Below, piece by piece: positions 37,212-45,699 of a stretch of 64,000 nucleotides of DNA. Source of the stretch: Vreelandella lionensis (GTDB lineage Bacteria > Pseudomonadota > Gammaproteobacteria > Pseudomonadales > Halomonadaceae). The stretch covers positions 1-64,000 of the forward strand of contig NZ_MWVI01000094.1 of assembly GCF_002087295.1 (NCBI RefSeq), written 5' to 3'. The translations under genes and the position numbers were made by a program. The notes beneath the pieces were generated by a model. The model ran no database searches. It was given only the letters and a program-made list of their open reading frames with translations, and was not told where the DNA came from. Position 1 is the stretch's first letter. Each line of letters opens with the position of its first letter.

Positions 37212-38903
37212 ATGGCGAGAGAATTCCCAACAAAGTGCCATGGAGAGACGGCCTTTAAACCCTCATCTTTGTTTTCTAATATCCATAAACCTATCTTTTT
37301 CGGGTCTTTGGGCCTGCTACTTGCGGTGACGCTTCCGCTCATACTGTTTCCAGAGATGGGCCGCGTCTGGGTGATGGCAGCGCAAAGCTTCGTGACCACT
37401 AACTTTGGCGTGCTCTATCTCGCCATGGGCGTCGCTTCGCTGGGCTTTATGTTCTACATCGTGTTTAGCGATATAGGGCAAATCAAGCTGGGCGATGTAG
37501 ACGCCGAGCCGGAGTTTTCGCTGCTCTCCTGGGGCGCAATGCTGTTCGCAGCAGGCATCGGCGGGGCGGTTGTGTTCTGGGGTATGGTCGAGTGGATGTA
37601 CTACCTGCAGAACCCTCCCTTTCATGTCGAGCCTTTCTCTGAGGAGGCAACCGCATGGGCAGCGACTTACGGTATGTTCCACTGGGGCCCTATTGCTTGG
37701 TCGATCTACCTTGTTCCCGCACTGCCCATGGCTTACTTCCTTCATGTGCGTAAACATAAAGTGCTGCGCATCAGTGAAGCCATTCGCCCCGTGCTAGGTG
37801 AGAAACTGGCTAGAAGCTGGCTGGGCAACATCATTGATATTCTATTTATTTTTGGCATGCTGGGCGGCGGCGCAACGTCACTAGGTATTCTGGTACCGTT
37901 GATCAATGAAGGGCTGGGTGGTCTGTTCTCCTTCACCCCTAATGCCACCAGCCAAATTGCGGTACTGGTAGGTACCACGGCGATCTTTGCGGTAAGTGCA
38001 TGGCGCGGTTTGAAGGGCGGCATCGAGATGCTGTCCGACATCAACATGTGGCTTGGTTTAGCCGTGCTGCTGTTTGTCTTGGTGATGGGGCCTACCGTAT
38101 TTATTTTAGATACTGGCCTAAACTCCATCGGCTTAATGCTCAGCAACCTGGTTCAAATGGCGACGTGGACAGAGCCTTTCGGTGACCTGAATGGCTTCGA
38201 AGACACCGGTTTCCATCAATCCTGGACGATTTTTTATTGGGCTTGGTGGTTGGTATTTGCGCCAACCGTGGGCCTGTTTATTGCGCGCATTTCGAAAGGG
38301 CGCCGCATCAAAACCATGGTGGCCGGATCGATTTTCTTTGGCTCACTGGGCTGCGCGCTGTTTTTCATCATCCTGGGCAACTATGGCCTTTACCTACAGC
38401 TTTCAGGCACGCTGGACGTTATCCAGGTGATGAACGATCAGTCAGCTAATGCGGCCTTTTATGCGGTGCTGAGCCAACTGCCGCTCTCTTGGCTGGTGAC
38501 GTTAGCAGTGGTGATTCTGCTGTCTATTTTCACTGCCACTACCTTTGATTCGATTGCCTACATTCTCTCTTCTGCCGCAGAGAAGAAGCTCGATAAAGAG
38601 CCAGCGCGGTGGCATCGCCTATTCTGGGCCTTTACGCTATCGCTCTTGCCCATGTCGCTACTCTTCTTAGGTGGGCTGCAGACGCTGCAAACTGCCAGTA
38701 TCGTCAGCGGCGTACCACTGCTGTTGATTTCCGTGTTGCTGATGGTTTCTATGGTTAGGGCGGCGCACTACGATTTGCGCTTCCAGCCCGATTACGATGA
38801 GCCAGAAATCAATATCGAAGAGTTTCCGGAAAACGATCCATGGACCGAAAAGGGCACTTGGGAGTTACCCGATGAGCAGAGCGGTGAGCCCAGCAAGTCT
38901 TAA
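37212..38903 (+). CDS. BCCT family osmolyte transporter (betaine/choline/carnitine type)
   Basis: A 563-residue secondary transporter with twelve membrane segments. Family marks are the GxGxGxxxxxG-like FAAGIGGAVVFWGMVEW, the betaine-binding Trp box FHQSWTIFYWAWWLVFAP (cited as SWTIFYWAWW), and ISKGRRIKTMV. It imports compatible solutes such as glycine betaine or choline with Na+ or H+, consistent with a salt-adapted cell that also makes ectoine. The acidic C-terminal tail may be involved in osmosensing, as proposed for BetP. Specificity cannot be told. Confidence 0.9.
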   Translation: MAREFPTKCHGETAFKPSSLFSNIHKPIFFGSLGLLLAVTLPLILFPEMGRVWVMAAQSFVTTNFGVLYLAMGVASLGFMFYIVFSDIGQIKLGDVDAEPEFSLLSWGAMLFAAGIGGAVVFWGMVEWMYYLQNPPFHVEPFSEEATAWAATYGMFHWGPIAWSIYLVPALPMAYFLHVRKHKVLRISEAIRPVLGEKLARSWLGNIIDILFIFGMLGGGATSLGILVPLINEGLGGLFSFTPNATSQIAVLVGTTAIFAVSAWRGLKGGIEMLSDINMWLGLAVLLFVLVMGPTVFILDTGLNSIGLMLSNLVQMATWTEPFGDLNGFEDTGFHQSWTIFYWAWWLVFAPTVGLFIARISKGRRIKTMVAGSIFFGSLGCALFFIILGNYGLYLQLSGTLDVIQVMNDQSANAAFYAVLSQLPLSWLVTLAVVILLSIFTATTFDSIAYILSSAAEKKLDKEPARWHRLFWAFTLSLLPMSLLFLGGLQTLQTASIVSGVPLLLISVLLMVSMVRAAHYDLRFQPDYDEPEINIEEFPENDPWTEKGTWELPDEQSGEPSKS

Positions 38904-38950
38904 TCGACTGGACAGCTACTCCTAATCTTTTAATGCCCTAACCACCATTG

Positions 38951-38978
38951 GCCATCCCGTTATCGGGATGGCTTTTTT
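38951..38978 (+). terminator. Rho-independent terminator after the BCCT gene
   Basis: The stem GCCATCCCG/CGGGATGGC with loop TTAT is followed by six T residues. It overlaps the 3' end of the convergent kfrA-like gene. Confidence 0.9.
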
Positions 38979-40003
38979 GTCTCTGGTGTTTCGTCACTAC
39001 TACTGGCGAGCGTGTTGGGCAGGTCTGCCAGCTGCGCTTGCAATGATGCCATACGCTGCCATAGCTGCTCTTGCCAGTGGTCGCTGTCTCGCGCTTGTTG
39101 TTGGTGTGTTTCTAACGTCTGGGTGGCTTTATCCAGACTCGTCTGTAGCTCGTTTCGCTGGGTTTGCAGTTCCGCGTTGTGACGCTCCAGTTCGGCCAGA
39201 CGCTGCTGTTGGGTGTTGTTGTCCTGCTGATACTGATGAATCGCTTCGTTCTTGTTTTGAAGCTCGTTGCTGAGCGCTTCCGCTCGCTGTTCCCACTGCT
39301 GTAAACGCTTTTGCAGCAACTTCTCTTCTTGGGCGCGCTCCTGTCGTAGCGTATCCAGCAGTGCCATCAGCTTGCCTTCTGATGCCTCATTACGCTGCTC
39401 CTCCTGGGCTAAGCGCTGCTCCCAGGCTTTCTGCTGCGCTTCCTGTTGTTCGACAAAGCGGTCTTGGTTGGCTTTAAGGGTTTGCTTGGCTTGCTCAAGC
39501 TGCTCGCGGTATTGGCTGGCCTCGTGAGCTGCTTTTTCTGCCTGCTGCTGCCAGTGGCGCTCGTTGGTTTGGCTTTCTCCCAAGTCGCGGTGAAGCGCTT
39601 CTAAGCGCTGTTCGGTATGGCGTAAATGCTCTGCCAGGGCACTTTCGCGCTGCTCTGCATTGGCGGCCTGCTGAAGCGCTTCGGCAGCTTCTTGCTGCGC
39701 GCTCTCCACCTGACGATTGGCATCCTCCCGATAGTGTACCAGTGCCTGGTTGGCAACCTCTTGCGCTTCGCGCCATAGCTCGCTGGCCACAGTGACCACG
39801 ACTTCAGGCACGCCTTTGGGGGGCGGTACGTCACGATTGTGTTCACGCTCGGTGCGCCATAGGCGGAAATGCTCACTAATGGTCGTAAAGCTGCCAGTGC
39901 CGAGCACTTCACGGATGCGCTGCACGCTGGGTGTGTCCCCGCGGGCCAGCAGTGTATCAATCGCTTGCTGAACGTCACTGTACTGAATTCCGCTGCGTGC
40001 CAT
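38960..40003 (-). CDS. KfrA-like DNA-binding protein with long coiled coil
   Basis: A 347-residue protein with an N-terminal KfrA-type DNA-binding domain (IQYSDVQQAIDTLL to ISEHFRLWRTERE, about residues 5-55) and a predicted coiled coil of about 240 residues rich in Gln, Glu and Ala. Plasmid KfrA proteins bind palindromes at their own promoter and aid partition; chromosomal ones are poorly understood. I chose the ATG at 40003 (AAAGGA about 8 bases upstream); a longer frame upstream lacks a ribosome site and would cross the palindromic intergenic region. It is divergent from a tyrosine recombinase gene. Confidence 0.82.
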   Translation of the reverse strand: MARSGIQYSDVQQAIDTLLARGDTPSVQRIREVLGTGSFTTISEHFRLWRTEREHNRDVPPPKGVPEVVVTVASELWREAQEVANQALVHYREDANRQVESAQQEAAEALQQAANAEQRESALAEHLRHTEQRLEALHRDLGESQTNERHWQQQAEKAAHEASQYREQLEQAKQTLKANQDRFVEQQEAQQKAWEQRLAQEEQRNEASEGKLMALLDTLRQERAQEEKLLQKRLQQWEQRAEALSNELQNKNEAIHQYQQDNNTQQQRLAELERHNAELQTQRNELQTSLDKATQTLETHQQQARDSDHWQEQLWQRMASLQAQLADLPNTLASSSDETPETKKPSR

Positions 40004-40108
40004 GGTCGTTATCCTTTGCCAGTCAAAGAGCGCTATTGTCGTGGCTGTGTCTGAAAAAAAAACAATAATTACGTAATACATAAAACGTAATATTATTTAT
40101 TTTATAGC

Positions 40109-40146
40109 ATAAAATTCAAGATTACGCCCATTATCTTGAATTTTAT
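40109..40146. promoter_or_regulatory. 14-bp-arm inverted repeat between kfrA-like and recombinase genes
   Basis: ATAAAATTCAAGAT (40109-40122) and ATCTTGAATTTTAT (40133-40146) are a perfect inverted repeat with the 10-base spacer TACGCCCATT. To the left lie ATTACGTAAT, itself a palindrome, and a second ACGTAAT. Such a site could be the operator of the KfrA-like protein or a binding/crossover site of the recombinase. Arms of this length with a short spacer fit both. Confidence 0.65.
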
Positions 40147-40198
40147 GAGGCGTAGCGCCACACTTAACCCATTGAATAACGACGAAGAAGGCGCTGAA

Positions 40199-41401
40199 AT
40201 GCCACCCGAAACGCCACATAATGGCTTAAACAGCGGCGATAACCTCACTGCAATGCCAAGCCTGATAGAGGAGGAGCACTGGGCAACAAGCCAATCTGTC
40301 CTCGCGTCTACTCAGAACCCGCGAATCGAGGCGGAAAATGACTACCAGGCCGTGCGGCTATGGCTGGCGGAGTACCGTGACAACCCGCAAACGCTAAAAA
40401 GCTACCGCCGAGAAGCGGAGAGACTGCTGCTTTGGCTGGTCAGCCAAGGGAAAGGCTTACGTGATATGAACCGCGAGGCGCTGCGCCAGTTTGAAGCCTT
40501 TCTAGAAGACCCTCAGCCGCGGGCGGCGTGGGTGGGGCCTTCAAAGTCAAGAGAGCATCCTGAGTGGCGGCCATTTAGAAACGGACTGTCGCCCGCTAGT
40601 CGCCGGCAGAGCTTGATTATTCTTCAGGGCTTATTTAGCTGGCTGGTAGAAGCAGGGTGGGTTAGGCATAACCCGTTTGTGCTGATGCGCGATAAAGCAC
40701 GACGAATGAATAATCAGTCGCAGGCCATAGAGCGCTATCTGGAGCAACCGCTGTGGGCCTGGTTTTGGCAGTGGTTAAACCAACCTTTGAGTAGTGATGA
40801 TGCCCGCCTCATGTACGAGGATGCGCGCCGACGCTTCATCTTCAGCTTTGCTTATCTATTGGCGCCACGTATTAGTCAGATGGCCAGCGCCCAAATGGAT
40901 GATTTTCATGAGGTGGAGGGGCGCTGGTGGTGGCGTGTGATAGGCAAGGGCAGTAAACAGGCTCGTATTCCGGTGCCTGATGACATGCTGGAGAGTTTGA
41001 AAACATGGCGGGCAGCGCTAGGGCTAAAGGCACTGCCAAGCTACCATGAGCCAGCGCCAATCATTCGTGCGCTGGATAAACGCCGAGGCATTAGCGATAA
41101 CCAGCTTTACCGATTGATTAAGGAAACCTTTGCCAAGGCCGCTGATGTGCTAGAAGAGGAGGGCGGTAAGCCTGCGTATGTGAATGCGCTTCGCCGAGCA
41201 ACGCCTCACTGGCTGAGGCATACGGCGATCACTCATCAGGCCCAATCCGGCGTTAGCCTGCGCTATTTAGCGGAAAGCGCTCGCCATGCCAAGCTAGATA
41301 CCACCAGCCGTTATTTGCACACCGAAGCCGATGAGTGGCATCAAGAGCAGCAGCGCCACCGCTTGAAAACGCCCCCAAAAACAGGGGCTGAAACGTTATA
41401 A
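40199..41401 (+). CDS. Tyrosine-type site-specific recombinase
   Basis: A 400-residue lambda-integrase/Xer-type recombinase. The N-terminal SAM-like core-binding domain (YREDNPQTLKSYRREAERLLLW, key part TLKSYRREAERLLL) is followed by the catalytic domain: Arg in LLAPRISQM, Lys in IGKGSKQARIP, the HxxR box PHWLRHTAITHQ, the second His in ARHAKLDTTSR and the nucleophile Tyr in RYLHTEA. All catalytic residues are present. ATG at 40199 has AAGAAGG 7 bases upstream; an ATG at 40145 would place the start inside the palindrome and lacks a ribosome site. It is not next to any phage, transposon or integron element, and sufE follows closely. Confidence 0.87.
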   Translation: MPPETPHNGLNSGDNLTAMPSLIEEEHWATSQSVLASTQNPRIEAENDYQAVRLWLAEYRDNPQTLKSYRREAERLLLWLVSQGKGLRDMNREALRQFEAFLEDPQPRAAWVGPSKSREHPEWRPFRNGLSPASRRQSLIILQGLFSWLVEAGWVRHNPFVLMRDKARRMNNQSQAIERYLEQPLWAWFWQWLNQPLSSDDARLMYEDARRRFIFSFAYLLAPRISQMASAQMDDFHEVEGRWWWRVIGKGSKQARIPVPDDMLESLKTWRAALGLKALPSYHEPAPIIRALDKRRGISDNQLYRLIKETFAKAADVLEEEGGKPAYVNALRRATPHWLRHTAITHQAQSGVSLRYLAESARHAKLDTTSRYLHTEADEWHQEQQRHRLKTPPKTGAETL

Positions 41402-41439
41402 TAGCCTCGACTGTGATTCATCAACCCAAAGGATACGCC

Positions 41440-41856
41440 ATGGCAACTTCAGGCGCAGAGCTAGCCCAACAGGAGCTGGTCGAAGAGTTTGAGATGTTTG
41501 ATAACTGGATGGACCGTTATCAATACATTATTGATATGGGAAAGCAGCTGCCTGACTTTCCGGAGGAGCGTCGTACGGAAGAATATAAAATCCAAGGCTG
41601 CCAATCCAACGTGTGGATGTGCCATGAACAGGCAGGCGACAAACTGGTGTTTAAGGCTACGTCGGATGCTGCCATCGTATCAGGGCTGATCGCCGTGTTG
41701 CTGCGTATATACAGTGAGCGCACAGCCGAAGAGATCAATCAGACCGAGCCGCATTTCTTGAAAGATCTCGGGCTTGATAACCACCTTTCACCCACGCGCA
41801 GTAACGGCCTGCACGCCATGTTAGAGCGTATCTATCAGGTGGCTAAGCTAGGATAA
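41440..41856 (+). CDS. sufE: SufE-family cysteine desulfuration protein
   Basis: A 138-residue sulfur acceptor. The persulfide Cys is in KIQGCQSNVWM. It takes sulfur from a SufS/CsdA-type desulfurase and passes it to an Fe-S scaffold. Lone sufE/csdE-type genes away from a suf operon are common in this group. I chose the ATG at 41440, with AAAGGA 6 bases upstream, over an upstream GTG. Confidence 0.87.
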   Translation: MATSGAELAQQELVEEFEMFDNWMDRYQYIIDMGKQLPDFPEERRTEEYKIQGCQSNVWMCHEQAGDKLVFKATSDAAIVSGLIAVLLRIYSERTAEEINQTEPHFLKDLGLDNHLSPTRSNGLHAMLERIYQVAKLG

Positions 41857-41859
41857 ACG

Positions 41860-42192
41860 TTAGTGGCGGCAGGAGGTTGAGCGGCAACGCTCAGCAGGGC
41901 GGTCGTCATCTTCACGGCAGAGCGCTTCGCTGCGCCCACCGGGCACCCGGTCCATGCCGCCTGGGCTACCTGGGTGGCATTTCACGATGCGTTTGGCGGC
42001 CATCCAGCCGCCTTTGAAAGGGCCGTGCACCTGGATGGCCTCGATGGTATAGGAAGAGCAGCTTGGCCAGAAACGGCAGCGGGGTCCAAGCAGTGGGCTG
42101 ATGGTGTATTGGTATACGCGAATACAGCCTACCATCACTGCTGCTAGCAGCTTAAGAAAAACCTGTTTAATGGCGAACAGCCAAGTTTTCAC
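41860..42192 (-). CDS. yidD: YidD membrane protein insertion efficiency factor
   Basis: A 110-residue protein with the YidD core: an amphipathic N-terminus, [22 protein letters not shown] and [13 protein letters not shown] with three conserved Cys. It aids YidC-dependent insertion at the inner membrane. The C-terminus after about residue 85 is longer than in E. coli. It normally lies near rnpA-yidC; here it overlaps the hisI stop (ATGA), so it is the last gene of a zur-hisI-yidD unit, an unusual location. Confidence 0.88.
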   Translation of the reverse strand: MKTWLFAIKQVFLKLLAAVMVGCIRVYQYTISPLLGPRCRFWPSCSSYTIEAIQVHGPFKGGWMAAKRIVKCHPGSPGGMDRVPGGRSEALCREDDDRPAERCRSTSCRH

Positions 42193-42662
42193 GGCGCTTT
42201 TTTGCCGTATAGCGTGGCCGGATCAATCAGCGGCTCGCTGGTAATCTTGGCGCTGTCTGCACCGAGCGACACATAAAAGCAGCTGCGACGGCCGGTATGG
42301 CACGCGGGACCAGTTTGCTCCACCTGAACCAGCAGCGTATCCCCATCGCAATCTAGCGCTGCGCTTTTAAGGCGCTGTTGCTGGCCAGATGTCTCACCTT
42401 TACGCCATAGCTTTTGGCGCGAGCGTGAGAAGTAGCAAACTCGCTGCGTTGTTAACGTCTCTTCCAGGGCTTCTCGGTTCATCCACGCCATCATCAGTAC
42501 TTCGCCCGTATCATGTTGCTGGGCAATGGCGGGAATCAGGCCGTCTTCATTAAAGCGAACGGCATCTAGTAGCGTTGCAAGCTTGGGCAGGGAGGCTGTT
42601 GTGGTCGCTGACTCTAACGCCTTAAAAAGCTGTTGAGGGGCGAGTTCATCAAATTGGGACAT
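42189..42662 (-). CDS. hisI: HisI-type phosphoribosyl-AMP cyclohydrolase paralogue in a zur operon
   Basis: A 157-residue cyclohydrolase with the family motifs [24 protein letters not shown], the metal box [15 protein letters not shown] and the zinc-binding CHTGRRSC. The fused HisE is absent. Its start overlaps the zur stop by one base (TAATG). HisI paralogues linked to Zur are known in other bacteria, thought to be replacement enzymes under zinc limitation. A duty in histidine synthesis is still possible if the strain has no other copy. Confidence 0.85.
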   Translation of the reverse strand: MSQFDELAPQQLFKALESATTTASLPKLATLLDAVRFNEDGLIPAIAQQHDTGEVLMMAWMNREALEETLTTQRVCYFSRSRQKLWRKGETSGQQQRLKSAALDCDGDTLLVQVEQTGPACHTGRRSCFYVSLGADSAKITSEPLIDPATLYGKKAP

Positions 42663-43111
42663 TAGGCATTACTCACGGATCGGCATGCTTGACATAAGCC
42701 CTGAAGCTCAATCGTTTGGCGCTCAACGTTGAAGCCTTGGCGCTGGGCCAGGGCGGCAAGCTGATCGCTAATTTCATCAAGGTGCAGCTCTTCGACGTAG
42801 CCGCACTGGCGACAGATGAGTAGCTGGAAGCCATGGGCGTGCTCTGGGCATGCGCAGGCCACATAGGCATTTTGCGATTCAATGCGATGCACCAGCCCCT
42901 GTTCGATCAGAAATTCCAGCGCGCGATAGACAGTAGGCGGGCGGGCAGCGGCATGCTCAGTGGAGAGCTGATCCAGCAGATCATATGCTTTGAGGCCGCC
43001 ACCGTTTTCTGCGATAAGCTCAAGTACCCGGCGGCGTATCGGGGTAAACCGAACGCCGCGCGTGTGACACTGAGATTCTGCTTGCTGCAATAGCGTATTC
43101 GCTTCAGTCAT
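42662..43111 (-). CDS. zur: Fur-family zinc uptake regulator Zur
   Basis: A 149-residue Fur-family repressor. DNA-binding winged helix: [15 protein letters not shown], then [20 protein letters not shown], cited as [18 protein letters not shown]. Metal and dimerisation part: [17 protein letters not shown] and a C-terminal CQAC, giving two CxxC pairs for structural zinc. I chose the ATG at 43111; the reading frame extends 29 codons further but there is no good upstream site. Zur rather than Fur is preferred from the short CPEHAHGF linker and the linked HisI paralogue; no Zur box was seen upstream. Confidence 0.83.
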   Translation of the reverse strand: MTEANTLLQQAESQCHTRGVRFTPIRRRVLELIAENGGGLKAYDLLDQLSTEHAAARPPTVYRALEFLIEQGLVHRIESQNAYVACACPEHAHGFQLLICRQCGYVEELHLDEISDQLAALAQRQGFNVERQTIELQGLCQACRSVSNA

Positions 43112-43142
43112 TAGATAGCTCGTTGAACGTCTCGCGTGTAGT

Positions 43143-44141
43143 CTACGCCGTTGCCGAGGGTGTGTCAGGGTTATCGACCAGCTCGCTTTTACGCGCAAAA
43201 TGGTGCTGGGCGAACGCTACGCGCTTAGCCACCGGCACGTTATCAGGCTGACGCTCAATCAAGTCCAGCCGGCGACGCAGACCCTCACCATTGGTCATTT
43301 GAATCGCTAAACCGGGGCGGGCGTTTAGCTCCAGTAGCATGGGGCCGTGCTTGCGATCCAGCACCATATCGGTACCCAGATAGCCAAGGCCGGTCATCTC
43401 GTAGCAGCCCGCCGCCAGGTGAAGGAGAGTTTCCCACTGGGGCACGACAAGGCTTGCCAGGTCATGCCCCGTATCGGGGTGGCTATAGCAAGGGCGGTCA
43501 AACTGCACACCCCGTAGCGCTGCTCCAGTGGCGATGTTCAAGCCAACCCCGACAGCCCCTTGGTGAAGGTTAGCTTTACCATCGGATGCCGCCGTGGAGA
43601 GGCGCATCATGGCCATCACCGGGTAGCCCTTGAAGACAATCACGCGAATGTCAGGAACACCCTCATAGGTGTACTCAAGCAGGCTTTCATCAAAGTTAAT
43701 CAGCGTTTCAATGACCGCTACATCGGGCGAGCCGCCTAATGAATAAAGGCCCGAGAGAAGGTTTGAGACGTGTCGCTCAATGTCTTCCATCGTCAGGCTG
43801 GCACCACTGGGTTTGTAGAAAAGGCCATTTTCTACCTTTTCAATAACAAGAATACCCTTACCACCACTCCCTTTGGCCGGTTTGACAACAAAGCCCTGAT
43901 GGCCGTCAAGCATGTCACTCATATGCTTAACGCCAAACTGTGTCGTCACCGTACCGATGAGTTCGGGCGTGGTAATGCCATACTGCTGAGCCAGTAGCTT
44001 TGTTTTGAGCTTGTCATCCACTAGAGGATATAACCGGCGCGCATTGTACCGGCCAATATAACGAATATTACGCCGGTTCATGCCCACAATGCCTTTATCC
44101 CGAAGGCGGGTCGGCCACGTCCAGTTTTTTAGCCAGCTCAT
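43143..44141 (-). CDS. ATP-grasp ligase (RimK/alpha-L-glutamate ligase-like)
   Basis: A 332-residue ATP-grasp protein related to RimK. Substrate and ATP loops are GFVVKPAKGSGGKGILVIE (cited in part: VKPAKGSGGKGI), DGKANLHQGAVGVG and LLELNARPGLAIQM with the Mg ligands Glu and Asn. Such enzymes join a carboxylate to an amine; the acceptor is unknown here. Its ATG overlaps the stop of the transglutaminase-like membrane gene, and a retropepsin-like lipoprotein precedes it. This three-gene set is widely conserved in gammaproteobacteria. Confidence 0.85.
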   Translation of the reverse strand: MSWLKNWTWPTRLRDKGIVGMNRRNIRYIGRYNARRLYPLVDDKLKTKLLAQQYGITTPELIGTVTTQFGVKHMSDMLDGHQGFVVKPAKGSGGKGILVIEKVENGLFYKPSGASLTMEDIERHVSNLLSGLYSLGGSPDVAVIETLINFDESLLEYTYEGVPDIRVIVFKGYPVMAMMRLSTAASDGKANLHQGAVGVGLNIATGAALRGVQFDRPCYSHPDTGHDLASLVVPQWETLLHLAAGCYEMTGLGYLGTDMVLDRKHGPMLLELNARPGLAIQMTNGEGLRRRLDLIERQPDNVPVAKRVAFAQHHFARKSELVDNPDTPSATA

Positions 44142-45661
44142 GAAGGCTTCTCATCTTCGGTAATGGGTTTGAAACGACGAAGTTCCAGCAGGCGATAGCC
44201 CGTGTAATTACCCAATAGCAGAATAAAGGCCATCAAGATGAGCTGCACACCCAGGAAGTTGAAGGTGATGTGGCGTACCCACGGGTTATTCATTGCAAGG
44301 AATGCCAGCACCGCTGTTAGCAGGCTGCCACCGCCCTGTACCAATACCTGTTTGGGACCTTCTTCTTCCCAAAGGATCGACATCCGCTCAATGGTCCACG
44401 CCAAGATGATCATCGGGAAGAACGTCACCGTTAACCCGGCGCTCAAGCCCATGCGGTACGCCAGCACGGTAAAGATCGAGATGATGGCAATGACCGTAAT
44501 AATGACCGCCGAGACCCTCGCGACTAAGAGCAAATTGAGGTACGAGAGATAGTTACGGATAATTAAGCCAACCGCCACGATGAGCAGGAAACCAATCAAA
44601 CCGGTCAGTAGGGTGGTTTGAATAAACGCCAGAGCAATCAGTACTGGCATAAAGGTCCCTGACGTTTTCACACCCACGAGTACGCGCAGGAATACAACCA
44701 CTAGCGCACCGATCGGGATCAACAGGATCGTCTGGAATAGCGCCTGCTCTTCCAGCGGCAGGCTGTGAATCGAGAAGTTTAGCAGCGTGTCGTCGGAGTA
44801 GTGGTTACGCACCGCCGCCGAAGCAGGCTGGTAGTGGGTTAGCATTGAGAAGGAAACACGGGAATTCGTGCCACCTTGAACCTCAAGCACCGCACGACCG
44901 CCGGTTTCCCATAACAGCAAGTTCTCGGGTTGACCCTGTTCGCCGGTCGCTGGGTTAAACAGCGTCCACTCTTCAGCAGTTTGGTCAAACACCTGAATCC
45001 AACTGCTGAGGGTTTGACGGCGACGACCATCTTCCAGCAGTAAGCCGCTTACTTCTCTGGCCTGCACGCCTGCTTGATTCAGCAAGCGCACAATCAGAGC
45101 TGACGGTTGCATTTGGGTTAGCAGCAGGCGCGCATTTTCTCCCTGACGCTCTCCATTAATATCGAGAATTAACTCGCGGGCAAACGTAGCGTTATTGGCG
45201 CTACGATCCCAAGCACGATCAATTAGCTGGCTAGCGGCCGTATCGTAGGGGCTTTCCCAGGGAGTAACAGCAGGGATGCCGGGCGGCGTTTGTATGGGAG
45301 CGCGAGAGTCAGGTGATACCAGCATCTGAACGGAGTAATAGAGCTGCTGGCTGCCCGCCGCTTCACGGATGGTCCACTGCGCCTGCCGACCCAGTTCATC
45401 TGCCTGGTAAGCCAGCCCATAGCCAGAAGATGCCGTGTTTTCGGTCAATACACGGAATCCTGCCTGGTGGGATGGCAGCGCTAGATCGACCTGTACCGGG
45501 CCATTTTGAGCGTTGAAGTTAATAACCGCTTCAATTTCCCATACTTGGCGCTGCTCGCCTGGAAACCAGGGAATCTCAAACTGCAAATGGCGATGCACGC
45601 TGGCGACGATGCCAACCAGCAGCAGCAATCCAACGATAAAATAAAATGGCAACCGTGACAT
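44138..45661 (-). CDS. Inactive transglutaminase-like protein with C-terminal 7TM region
   Basis: A 507-residue membrane protein: an N-terminal anchor (FYFIVGLLLLVGIV), a periplasmic transglutaminase-like domain (about residues 170-270: LLLTQMQPSALIVRLLNQAGV, cited as ALIVRLLNQAGVQAREV) in which the catalytic Cys of true transglutaminases is missing, and a C-terminal block of seven hydrophobic helices beginning at about residue 310 (LLIPIGALVVVFLRVLVGV). AAAGGA lies 6 bases before the start. It is linked to an ATP-grasp ligase and a retropepsin-like protein, suggesting one peptide-modifying system at the inner membrane. Substrate unknown. Confidence 0.83.
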   Translation of the reverse strand: MSRLPFYFIVGLLLLVGIVASVHRHLQFEIPWFPGEQRQVWEIEAVINFNAQNGPVQVDLALPSHQAGFRVLTENTASSGYGLAYQADELGRQAQWTIREAAGSQQLYYSVQMLVSPDSRAPIQTPPGIPAVTPWESPYDTAASQLIDRAWDRSANNATFARELILDINGERQGENARLLLTQMQPSALIVRLLNQAGVQAREVSGLLLEDGRRRQTLSSWIQVFDQTAEEWTLFNPATGEQGQPENLLLWETGGRAVLEVQGGTNSRVSFSMLTHYQPASAAVRNHYSDDTLLNFSIHSLPLEEQALFQTILLIPIGALVVVFLRVLVGVKTSGTFMPVLIALAFIQTTLLTGLIGFLLIVAVGLIIRNYLSYLNLLLVARVSAVIITVIAIISIFTVLAYRMGLSAGLTVTFFPMIILAWTIERMSILWEEEGPKQVLVQGGGSLLTAVLAFLAMNNPWVRHITFNFLGVQLILMAFILLLGNYTGYRLLELRRFKPITEDEKPS

Positions 45662-45699
45662 GGTGATTCCTTTCAGCGTAAAGCGGCAGGGGAGTGTGA

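Noticed and set aside
40199..41401. Tyrosine recombinase considered as the integrase of the cassette array
   Set aside because: It is 36 kb away, has no attI or cassette beside it, and I see no sign of the extra IntI-specific segment between catalytic patches; it looks like a Xer/phage-type enzyme.
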